Shown one piece after another: positions 1 through 5,605 of a stretch of 5,614 nt of DNA. Within the stretch, counting starts at the first letter, position 1. Each line of letters opens with the position of its first letter. The stretch is from CAZVIK01 sp964627045 (GTDB lineage: Bacteria > Acidobacteriota > Terriglobia > Bryobacterales > Bryobacteraceae). The stretch covers positions 1 to 5,614 of the forward strand of contig CAZVIK010000240.1 of the NCBI GenBank assembly GCA_964627045.1, given 5' to 3'. Position numbers and translations under genes: made by a program. A model generated the notes under the pieces. The model was not told the origin of the DNA and ran no database searches. It saw nothing but the letters and a program-made list of their open reading frames with translations.

Positions 1-15
1 CCATGAACCTGAGTG

Positions 16-35
16 GCGCAGGCTTCAGCCTGTGT
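16..35. repeat. REP-like imperfect palindrome
   Basis: Bases 16-24 (GCGCAGGCT) and 27-35 (AGCCTGTGT) form an inverted repeat. The six innermost pairs, CAGGCT/AGCCTG, are perfect around a TC centre, and two of the outer three pairs are G-T wobbles. Short GC-rich palindromes like this are often dispersed in many intergenic copies (REP-type elements), and from memory similar ones occur in acidobacterial genomes. Only one copy lies in the window, so the repeat status is inferred. It could instead be part of the 3' end or terminator of a gene to the left. Confidence 0.4.
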
Positions 36-155
36 GGTCTCCAGGGCTTACATCCGGCTATTTCAACCAGTTCCTGACGCCGTTCCGGCAGCGGCGCGTA
101 TTTCCCCGAATCAATTCCGGGTGGGCATTCTTGCCGGGGCAACGCACCGCGCAAT
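36..155. other. Intergenic stretch upstream of the operon promoter
   Basis: I see no convincing gene here. The only structure noted is a small inverted repeat, TTGC (131-134) with GCAA (139-142). The minus strand stays open across this stretch but lacks a good start codon or recognisable protein. It reads as spacer between an unseen left neighbour and the lysine operon promoter. Confidence 0.5.
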
Positions 156-185
156 TTGACTTGAATCCACCGCCTCGGATATCCT
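156..185 (+). promoter_or_regulatory. Putative sigma70-type promoter of the lysine operon
   Basis: TTGACT at 156-161 matches the -35 consensus at five of six positions. TATCCT at 180-185 matches the -10 consensus at four of six, with an 18-nt spacer. Transcription would start at about 191-193, immediately before the 5' strand of riboswitch helix P1 (195-203), which is where a riboswitch-controlled promoter should place it. This positional agreement is the main support; the -10 box alone is weak. Confidence 0.45.
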
Positions 186-190
186 GAGAT

Positions 191-390
191 TTCCTCTTGG
201 TAGAGGCGCGGAGGTCATCAGTAGCGGGGCGCGCGATTCCGGGAAGCTCCGGACGCCCTGGCGAAAGGGACCGGCATTATCTCCGCCGAAACAGCCGCGG
301 GAGCGAACCCCGCCGGCGGTTGGGGGGTCTGGCTAATACCGGCCCACTGTCATCCGTGCGGTTTGTGCGGATGGAGCGCTATCGAGAAGT
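191..390 (+). ncRNA. Lysine riboswitch (L-box) aptamer
   Basis: This is a cis-acting leader RNA that binds lysine and controls the operon. Conserved L-box blocks appear in the right order: AGAGGCGCG (202-210), AGTA (220-223), GCGAAAGGG (261-269), GCCGAA (285-290), CTGTCA (347-352) and TGGAGCGCTATC (372-383). The helices can be drawn. P1 is 195-203 with 379-387, 9 bp including two G-U pairs. P2 starts with 208-213/281-286 and continues with 227-231/254-258. P3 is 292-298/316-322, P4 is 325-332/339-345 with one bulged U, and P5 is 351-359/365-373. GCTCC (246-250) near loop L2 is complementary to GGAGC (300-304) in loop L3, as expected for the kissing-loop contact of this class. The blocks align well with my memory of the Bacillus subtilis lysC leader, and the downstream genes are lysine biosynthetic. 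An alternative identity is unlikely. Confidence 0.93.
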
Positions 391-393
391 GAC

Positions 394-427
394 GAAACCC
401 GCCCGCCTTCTGCGGTTTCTCCCTTCC
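394..427 (+). terminator. Riboswitch expression platform: terminator-like hairpin
   Basis: GAAACC (394-399) plus GC (401-402) pairs with GC (412-413) plus GGTTTC (414-419), giving eight base pairs, a bulged C400 and a nine-base loop. It is followed by the pyrimidine run TCCCTTCC (420-427), which has few U residues, so intrinsic termination may be weak or Rho-assisted. The 3' strand of P1 can pair instead with the loop and 3' arm: 383-389 with 407-414, G412 bulged. That gives mutually exclusive ligand-bound (terminator) and ligand-free (antiterminator) folds. A further small hairpin, 426-431/437-443, lies just upstream of the first start codon and could affect translation. Confidence 0.55.
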
Positions 428-456
428 GATGCCTTCCATTCGGCTAGTGTAAAGAC

Positions 457-1464
457 ATGGACCTCTTTGAGTTGACGCGCCGCTTGATCGACATCGAATC
501 GATCACCGGAAATGAAAAGGCTACCGGCGATTTCGTCGCTGCGTACCTCGATGACCTTGCCGCGCGTCAGCGGGGCCGCGTCGAGTCTCTCGAGGCGGCG
601 CCTGGGCGGTTCAACGTCTTTGCATCATTCGGCAATCCCGTCGTCACGCTGTCCACGCACATGGATACCGGTCCTCCGCATGTGCCCTCTCGTGAGGACG
701 AAACGCGCATCTGGGGCCGCGGCGCCTGTGACGCCAAGGGAATCATCGCCTCCATGATCCACGCCGCCGAGGCGCTCCTCTCGGACGGAGTGCGGGATTT
801 CGGCCTGCTTTTCGTCGTCGGAGAAGAGAAAAACAGCGCCGGTGCGGTGGCCGCCGCACGAGACCCGCGCGGCTCGCGCTTCCTCATCAACGGCGAGCCG
901 ACCGAAAACAAACTAGCCATCGGGTCCAAGGGCGCACTGCGATTCGAGATCACCGCGAAAGGCAAGATGGCGCATTCCGCGTACCCGGAACTGGGCGACT
1001 CCGCCATCGACAAACTGCTGGACGCGCTCCAGGAAGTGCGCGCCATCCGGTTGCCGTCGGACCCGCTGCTTGGCGCCGGCACATTGAACATCGGAACCAT
1101 TTCCGGCGGCCGGGCCCCGAACGTCGTGCCGGACGCCGCCTCGGCCGAGGTGATGTTCCGCCTGGTTGCCGACGCCGCGCCGCTGCGCCAGGCCGTGGCC
1201 AAGGCCGTCCAAGGCCGCGCCGAAGCGCGCGAAGTGGTCTGCATCCCGCCCGTGAGACTTGGACGGCTGAGCGGATTCGAAACCACGGTGGTGGCTTACA
1301 CCTCGGACATCCCGGCTCTCGGGGCCGGATGGGGCAAGCCTTTCCTCCTGGGTCCCGGGTCGATTCACGTCGCCCACACCCTGGAGGAGCACGTGACCAA
1401 GCGGCAATTGACGGAAGCGGTTCAACTGTACTCGAAGATGGTGAGGCAACTCCTCGCCTTGTAG
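457..1464 (+). CDS. M20-family amidohydrolase, probable N-acyl-diaminopimelate deacylase (DapE/ArgE/LysK group)
   Basis: The 335-residue protein carries the di-zinc M20 signature: STHMDTGPP with H68 and D70, the bridging aspartate D92 in GRGACDAKG, the general base E123 and ligand E124 in GEE, ligand E147 in NGEPT, and the last ligand H307 in AHTLEEH. A dimerisation/lid domain spans roughly 155-270 and includes H173. Such enzymes hydrolyse N-acyl amino acids in the cytoplasm. It leads a lysine-riboswitch operon of diaminopimelate genes, so the likely reaction is N-succinyl- or N-acetyl-LL-diaminopimelate to LL-diaminopimelate. The exact acyl group cannot be read from sequence, and LysK- or ArgE-like activity remains possible, so no symbol is given. 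It is shorter than typical DapE or ArgE (about 375-385 residues). The ATG at 457 gives a family-typical N terminus (MDLFELTRRLIDIES), though no clear Shine-Dalgarno precedes it. Confidence 0.93.
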   Translation: MDLFELTRRLIDIESITGNEKATGDFVAAYLDDLAARQRGRVESLEAAPGRFNVFASFGNPVVTLSTHMDTGPPHVPSREDETRIWGRGACDAKGIIASMIHAAEALLSDGVRDFGLLFVVGEEKNSAGAVAAARDPRGSRFLINGEPTENKLAIGSKGALRFEITAKGKMAHSAYPELGDSAIDKLLDALQEVRAIRLPSDPLLGAGTLNIGTISGGRAPNVVPDAASAEVMFRLVADAAPLRQAVAKAVQGRAEAREVVCIPPVRLGRLSGFETTVVAYTSDIPALGAGWGKPFLLGPGSIHVAHTLEEHVTKRQLTEAVQLYSKMVRQLLAL

Positions 1465-1477
1465 GAAAGGGAGAGCG

Positions 1478-2524
1478 ATGGAACGTAGAATCCAAGTCGG
1501 CATTCTCGGCGGCACCGGAATGGTGGGCCAGCACTTCGTGAAGTTTCTCCAGAACCACCCGTGGTTCGATCTCACCTGGCTCGGAGCCAGCGACCGGTCG
1601 GCCGGCAAGAAGTACCGGGATGCCGCGCAGTGGCACCTGGGCGGGGAGACGCCGGCTTCGGTGGCCGATATCGTGGTGGAAGAGTGCAAGCCCGGCAACG
1701 CGCCGAAGTTGCTGTTCTCGGCGACCGACGCCGGCGTGGCCACCGAGATCGAACAGGCGTTCGCCAAGGCCGGCCACGTGATCGTGTCCAACTCACGCAA
1801 CCACCGAATGGACGCCGACGTTCCGCTGCTGGTGCCGGAGATCAACGCGGACCATTTGAAACTGGTGCCGTTTCAGAAGAAGGCGCGCGGCTGGGATGGG
1901 GTGATCGTGACCAACCCGAACTGTTCCACTGTCGTTCTGACGCTCGGGTTGGCGCCCTTGAAGCGGTTCGGCATCACGCGCGTCGTGGCAACCACCATGC
2001 AGGCCATCTCCGGCGCGGGCTACCCGGGCGTGCCTTCGATGGACATTCTTGGCAACGTGATTCCCTACATCGGCGGAGAAGAGGAAAAGATGCAGCAGGA
2101 GACCCAGAAGATCCTGGGCGATTTCGACGGCGCGGTGGTTCGCGATTTGCCGGCCCGCGTCAGCGCGCACTGCAACCGCGTGGCGGTGGTGGACGGCCAT
2201 ACCGTCACCGTGTCGGTCGAGTTCTCCTCGAAGCCCTCGGAAGCCGACCTGCTGAACGCCTTCCACGCATTCACCGGCGTTCCGCAGGAGCGGAAGCTGC
2301 CGAGCGCGCCCGCGCGTCCCGTGATCTACATGGCGCAAGCCAACCGCCCGCAGCCGCGCAAGGACGTCGAGCGGGAGCGCGGTCAGACGGTTTTCGCCGG
2401 CCGTCTCCGCCCGTGCCCGGTCTTCGACTGGAAGTTCGTCGCCATGGGCCACAATACGGTTCGCGGCGCCGCCGGAGCCGCGGTGTTGAATGCCGAACTG
2501 ATGGTCAGCGAAGGGTTGGTGTAG
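1478..2524 (+). CDS. asd: Aspartate-semialdehyde dehydrogenase (archaeal/fungal-type)
   Basis: This enzyme reduces L-aspartyl-4-phosphate with NADPH to aspartate-4-semialdehyde, the branch point to lysine/diaminopimelate and to threonine/methionine. The N-terminal Rossmann fold has GILGGTGMVGQ (8-18). The nucleophile is C149 in TNPNCSTV. TMQAISGAGYPG (173-184) forms the core of the catalytic domain. R234 and H241 in RVAVVDGH are spaced seven residues apart, like the catalytic Arg/His pair of characterised enzymes. NTVRGAAG (326-333) lies near the C terminus. At 348 residues, with this motif style, it fits the archaeal/fungal-like subgroup rather than the E. coli-like one. The start follows the previous stop by 13 nt, with a purine-rich AAGGGAGAG Shine-Dalgarno (1467-1475), which indicates cotranscription. 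Its product feeds dapA in the same operon. Confidence 0.97.
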   Translation: MERRIQVGILGGTGMVGQHFVKFLQNHPWFDLTWLGASDRSAGKKYRDAAQWHLGGETPASVADIVVEECKPGNAPKLLFSATDAGVATEIEQAFAKAGHVIVSNSRNHRMDADVPLLVPEINADHLKLVPFQKKARGWDGVIVTNPNCSTVVLTLGLAPLKRFGITRVVATTMQAISGAGYPGVPSMDILGNVIPYIGGEEEKMQQETQKILGDFDGAVVRDLPARVSAHCNRVAVVDGHTVTVSVEFSSKPSEADLLNAFHAFTGVPQERKLPSAPARPVIYMAQANRPQPRKDVERERGQTVFAGRLRPCPVFDWKFVAMGHNTVRGAAGAAVLNAELMVSEGLV

Positions 2525-2543
2525 GGGCCGCGTCCGGCCCCTG
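2523..2543 (+). promoter_or_regulatory. Strong intercistronic hairpin between asd and lysC
   Basis: AGGGGCCG (2523-2530) pairs perfectly with CGGCCCCT (2535-2542) around a CGTC tetraloop. One more U-G pair (2522/2543) is possible. The stem begins inside the asd stop codon and ends three bases before the lysC Shine-Dalgarno. No U-run follows, so it is not a standard terminator. It may stabilise or mark a processing point in the mRNA, cause partial attenuation, or influence lysC translation; these roles are inferred. Confidence 0.55.
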
Positions 2544-2545
2544 GC

Positions 2546-2550
2546 GGAGG
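2546..2550 (+). promoter_or_regulatory. lysC ribosome binding site
   Basis: GGAGG lies five bases before the ATG at 2556 and 14 before a second in-frame ATG at 2565. The spacing favours 2556, giving the N terminus MIVMKFGGSS. The second ATG would still leave the KFGGSS motif intact. Confidence 0.75.
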
Positions 2551-2555
2551 TCTCA

Positions 2556-3926
2556 ATGATCGTGATGAAATTCGGCGGCTCGTCGGTCGAATCGGCGGCC
2601 GCCATCGAGCGGGTGGCGGGGATCGTCAAGGCGCGAGTGGACCGGCGTCCCGTTGTGGTGGTCTCGGCGATGGGAAAGACCACCAACAAGCTGCTGGCGA
2701 TCGCACGGGACGCGATCGAAGGGCGCCGCGACGCAGCCCGGGCGGCTCTGGACGATTTGCGCGGCTTCCACTTGCGCGAGGCGCAGCCCGTCGTGCTGGA
2801 AGCCGATTGGCCCGAGGCCCGGCGCATCATCGACGAGCATTTCCAGGAACTGGGCGAGCTGGTCACAGGCTTGGGCGTGCTCGGCGAACTCTCGCCCCGC
2901 TCGGTGGACGCCATCTCCGCCTACGGCGAACGCCTGTCGAGCGCCATCGTCGCTCTGGCTTTCCGCAAGTTCGGAATGGACTCGGCGCACGTCGATTCCC
3001 GTTCCGTGATTGTCACCGACGCGCGCCACACGCAGGCCGCTCCGCTCTTCCCGCAGACCTACGCGCGGTTGGCCGGCTCGGTCGCGCCGCTCGCCTCGCG
3101 GCAGGTCGTCGTCATGGGCGGCTTCATCGCCTCCACCGAAGCGGGCGTCACCTCCACCCTGGGCCGGGGCGGTAGCGATTTCAGCGCTTCCATCATCGGC
3201 GCGGGTATCGGCGCCGACGAAATCCAGATCTGGACCGACGTGGATGGAATGCTCACGGCCGACCCCACCATCCTCGCCGGCGGCCATCGCGTCAAGTCGA
3301 TTTCCTTCCTGGAAGCGGCGGAATTGGCCTACTTCGGCGCGAAAGTGCTGCACCCGGCCACCGTGCTCCCGGCCATCGAGAAGAGCATCCCGGTCCTCAT
3401 CCTCAACTCGCGCCGGCCGGAGGTGGAGGGGACGCGCATTGTCGCCGAATCGGTGGACTGCGCCAACGTCATCAAGTCGATCGCCTGCAAGCGCAAGATC
3501 ACCGTCGTCAACATCCACTCCTCGCGCATGCTGATGGCGCACGGATTTCTGCGCCGCATTTTTGAAGTGTTCGACCGGCATCAAACCCCCGTGGACGTGG
3601 TCTCCACCAGCGAGGTGAGCGTGTCGCTCACCATTGACAACGCCGCGCGGTTGGCGGATATTTGTCAGGAGCTTCGCGAGTTCTCCGAGGTGGAGATCGA
3701 GCGGGACCAGGCGATCGTCTGCCTGGTGGGCGGCAATATCGGCAAGACGCCGGGCGTCGCGGGCCGCGCGTTCGGCGCGATCGGCGGCGCGAACATTCGC
3801 ATGATCTCGCAGGGGGCCTCGAGACTGAACCTGACGTTTGTGGTCTCCGGGCAGGATCTGGCGCGCGTGGTGGAGTCTTTGCACGCCGAGTTCTTCCGCG
3901 AATTGGATCCGGCGGTGTTCGATTAG
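2556..3926 (+). CDS. lysC: Aspartate kinase, lysine-sensitive type with ACT domains
   Basis: This enzyme phosphorylates L-aspartate with ATP, the committed first step of the aspartate family pathway. The amino-acid kinase domain (about 1-295) has KFGGSSV (5-11), SAMG (37-40), SPRSVDAISAYGERLS (113-128), GRGGSDFSA (204-212) and WTDVDGMLTADP (226-237), followed by FGAKVLHPAT (260-269). Two ACT domains follow, at about 313-385 and 387-455. The first contains HGFLRRIFEVF and VDVVSTSEVSVSLTID (346-361), which closely match the lysine-binding region of E. coli LysC; the second contains NIRMISQGAS (413-422). The 456-residue length matches monofunctional E. coli LysC (about 449), and no homoserine dehydrogenase domain is fused. 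Allosteric inhibition by lysine is therefore expected in addition to the riboswitch. It lies 31 nt after asd, across a strong hairpin, and 10 nt before dapB. Confidence 0.97.
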   Translation: MIVMKFGGSSVESAAAIERVAGIVKARVDRRPVVVVSAMGKTTNKLLAIARDAIEGRRDAARAALDDLRGFHLREAQPVVLEADWPEARRIIDEHFQELGELVTGLGVLGELSPRSVDAISAYGERLSSAIVALAFRKFGMDSAHVDSRSVIVTDARHTQAAPLFPQTYARLAGSVAPLASRQVVVMGGFIASTEAGVTSTLGRGGSDFSASIIGAGIGADEIQIWTDVDGMLTADPTILAGGHRVKSISFLEAAELAYFGAKVLHPATVLPAIEKSIPVLILNSRRPEVEGTRIVAESVDCANVIKSIACKRKITVVNIHSSRMLMAHGFLRRIFEVFDRHQTPVDVVSTSEVSVSLTIDNAARLADICQELREFSEVEIERDQAIVCLVGGNIGKTPGVAGRAFGAIGGANIRMISQGASRLNLTFVVSGQDLARVVESLHAEFFRELDPAVFD

Positions 3927-3936
3927 GTAGGGGCCT

Positions 3937-4626
3937 ATGAATCTGGCGATTGTCGGTTACGGGAAGATGGGGCGGCTGATCGAACAGCTCGCGCCCGAGT
4001 ACGGCTTTGCGGTTGCGCTGAAACTCGACGAGTTCAACAACGCGAACTACGAAGGCATCACGGCGGCGAACTTTTCCGGCGTCGATGTGGCCATCGATTT
4101 TTCGATTCCCTCGGCCGTGGCCGGGAACGTCGAGCGCATCGCGCGGCTCGGCGTCAATCAGGTCATTGGAGCGACCGGGTGGACCGCGCAGATGGACCGC
4201 GTGAAGGCCGCTGTGGCGGAGTCCGGCATCGGCCTGGTCTGGAGTCCGAACTACTCCATCGGCGTCAACGTGTTTTTCCGCCTCGTGGCCGAAGCCGCGC
4301 GCCGTTTGAAGGACGAGGCTGGCTACGGCGCCTGGGCCTGGGAGATCCACCACTCGGCGAAGAAGGACGCGCCGTCGGGCACGCTGCTCAAGCTGGTGGA
4401 AGAGATGAAGGGCGCCGGGTTCGCGCGCCCCATCGACGTGTCTTCGAACCGCGCCGGCTCGATTCCCGGCACGCACGAGATCGGCTTCGACTCGCCGGCC
4501 GATACCATCACCCTGCGCCACACCGCGCGCAGCCGCGAGGGCTTCGCGCGCGGCGCTCTGAAAGCCGCACAATGGGTGGTGGGTAAGAAGGGTTTCCACG
4601 AGTTCAGTGACGTGCTGTTCGGCTGA
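3937..4626 (+). CDS. dapB: 4-hydroxy-tetrahydrodipicolinate reductase (short form)
   Basis: DapB reduces the DapA product to tetrahydrodipicolinate with NAD(P)H in the cytoplasm. Visible motifs are the dinucleotide-binding GYGKMG (7-12), IDFS (53-56), GATGW (78-82), SPNYSIGVN (103-111), the catalytic block EIHHSAKKDAPSGT (136-149) with H138, H139 and K142, and RAGSIPGTH (172-180). The C-terminal TARSREGFARGALKAAQW (196-213) returns to the Rossmann domain. The protein has 229 residues against about 270 in E. coli, and the missing part is the cofactor-loop region after the first strands. The reading frame is intact with all catalytic motifs, so it is a naturally short form rather than a truncation. 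D31 and E32 follow strand 2 where E. coli has Glu-Arg, hinting at NADH use. The start is 10 nt after lysC, preceded by the purine-rich TAGGGG. Confidence 0.96.
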   Translation: MNLAIVGYGKMGRLIEQLAPEYGFAVALKLDEFNNANYEGITAANFSGVDVAIDFSIPSAVAGNVERIARLGVNQVIGATGWTAQMDRVKAAVAESGIGLVWSPNYSIGVNVFFRLVAEAARRLKDEAGYGAWAWEIHHSAKKDAPSGTLLKLVEEMKGAGFARPIDVSSNRAGSIPGTHEIGFDSPADTITLRHTARSREGFARGALKAAQWVVGKKGFHEFSDVLFG

Positions 4627-4652
4627 GCGGCGCGCCGCCGGCCAGGCCCGGC
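4627..4652 (+). repeat. GC palindrome and hairpin in the dapB-dapA gap
   Basis: GCGGCGCGCCGC (4627-4638) is a perfect 12-nt palindrome directly after the dapB stop. It overlaps a second possible hairpin, GCCGG (4637-4641) with CCGGC (4648-4652). There is no U-run, and the dapA ribosome site follows at once, so read-through is expected. It may act in mRNA processing or simply reflect high GC content. Confidence 0.35.
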
Positions 4653-4670
4653 GAGGTTCGGAGGTGGGAC

Positions 4671-5567
4671 ATGTTTACCGGATGTGGCACGGCGCTTGTG
4701 ACGCCGTTTAAGAAAGACCTGACGCTCGATGAGCCGGCGCTGCGCGCGCTGGTGCGCCGGCAGATCGGCGCCGGAATCGATTTCCTGGTGCCGTGCGGAA
4801 CCACCGGCGAGAGCCCCACTCTCAGCCACGCCGAGCACCTGCGGGTGGTCGAGATCACCATGGAAGAGGCCGCCGGGAAGACGCCCGTGCTGGCCGGAGC
4901 GGGCGGCTACAACACCGCCGAGGTCATCGCGCTGGCTAAGGAACTGGAGGCGATGGGCGTCAACGGCATCCTTTCGGTGACCCCCTACTACAACCGCCCC
5001 ACGCAGGAAGGGCTCTACCAGCACTACAAGGCCATCGCGTCGGGCACGCGCCTGCCCATTGTGGTTTACAGCGTGCAAGGACGCACGGGAGTCAACGTCG
5101 AAGCGGGTACGCTGAAGCGCCTCGCGGAAATCGACAACATCGTGGGCGTCAAGGAAGCCTCGGGCAGCCTGGCGCAGGTGGCGGCGATCCTCAACCAGGT
5201 GCCGGACCGCTTCTCCGTTCTTTCGGGCGACGACTCGGTGACGCTGCCCGTCATTTCGCTCGGCGGCAAGGGCGTGATTTCGACCGCCGGAAACGAGATT
5301 CCCGCCGAGATGACGGCCATCGCGCGGCTGGGCCTCGCGAACGACTTCCCGGCGGCGCGCGCCATCCATCGCAAGTTTCTGCCGCTGATGGACGTGAACT
5401 TCGTCGAGACCAACCCGATCCCGGTAAAGGCCGCCATGGCGCTGATGGGACTGCTGGAGCCGGCCTGGCGGTTGCCGCTGGTTCCGCCTTCGGCCGCCAG
5501 TCTCGCCAAGATCCAGAAGGTTCTCGCCGATCTGGGCATGCTCGCGGGCGCCCAGGCCGCCAACTGA
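4671..5567 (+). CDS. dapA: 4-hydroxy-tetrahydrodipicolinate synthase
   Basis: DapA condenses pyruvate with aspartate-4-semialdehyde, the first step dedicated to lysine and diaminopimelate. It is a (beta/alpha)8 Schiff-base aldolase. Residue numbers match E. coli DapA through the active site: T44 and T45 in GTTGES, Y107 in TPYYNRP, Y133, R138 and the Schiff-base lysine K161 in GVKEASG. SGDD (185-188) and TNPIPVKAAM (247-256) are also present. At 298 residues it is close to the usual 292. Of the E. coli lysine-inhibition residues as I recall them, S48, H53, H56, E84 and Y106 are kept, while position 80 is Tyr instead of Asn and 49 is Pro. The segment after the catalytic Tyr reads YSVQGRTG rather than the common YNVPxRTG. 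A strong GGAGGTGG site (4660-4667) precedes the ATG, 44 nt after dapB. Confidence 0.97.
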   Translation: MFTGCGTALVTPFKKDLTLDEPALRALVRRQIGAGIDFLVPCGTTGESPTLSHAEHLRVVEITMEEAAGKTPVLAGAGGYNTAEVIALAKELEAMGVNGILSVTPYYNRPTQEGLYQHYKAIASGTRLPIVVYSVQGRTGVNVEAGTLKRLAEIDNIVGVKEASGSLAQVAAILNQVPDRFSVLSGDDSVTLPVISLGGKGVISTAGNEIPAEMTAIARLGLANDFPAARAIHRKFLPLMDVNFVETNPIPVKAAMALMGLLEPAWRLPLVPPSAASLAKIQKVLADLGMLAGAQAAN

Positions 5568-5573
5568 TTCGGC

Positions 5574-5605
5574 GCGGCCCCGAAGGCCACAAGCCCCGGG
5601 GCCGC
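5574..5605 (+). terminator. Hairpin after dapA, possible operon terminator
   Basis: GCGGCCCCG (5574-5582) pairs perfectly with CGGGGCCGC (5597-5605) across a 14-base loop, starting seven bases after the dapA stop codon. The visible bases that follow (CGCCGCACTTCC, ending at the window edge 5614) contain no U-run, so it is not a textbook intrinsic terminator. It may be Rho-assisted, an mRNA-stabilising end, or an intercistronic hairpin like that between asd and lysC if the operon continues. Confidence 0.45.

Noticed and set aside
2..154. Minus-strand open frame with a TTG start running off the left edge
   Set aside because: It has no ATG or GTG start, no recognised domain, and its start lies against the promoter region of the operon. 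Kept only as a low-interest finding.
197..475. 92-codon plus-strand open frame across the leader
   Set aside because: It lies inside the riboswitch, starts within the P1 helix region, has an arginine-rich composition without motifs and overlaps the M20 start. It is a by-product of the structured RNA.
1561..2559. 332-codon plus-strand frame overlapping asd
   Set aside because: It is out of frame with a complete Asd that shows all catalytic motifs. The Arg/Gly-rich translation has no recognisable fold.
2553..3884. 443-codon minus-strand open frame opposite lysC
   Set aside because: It is antisense to a fully convincing aspartate kinase, is rich in His, Arg, Asp and Gly without a domain, and is typical of a shadow frame in GC-rich coding DNA.
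4629..4636. Eight-base palindrome GGCGCGCC as a possible protein-binding operator
   Set aside because: It sits within a larger GC palindrome after dapB, in very GC-rich sequence with no promoter nearby. Nothing supports an operator role.
4323..5369. 348-codon minus-strand open frame opposite dapB and dapA
   Set aside because: It crosses two real genes and their gap on the other strand, with no motif or ribosome site. It is a third-position GC artefact.
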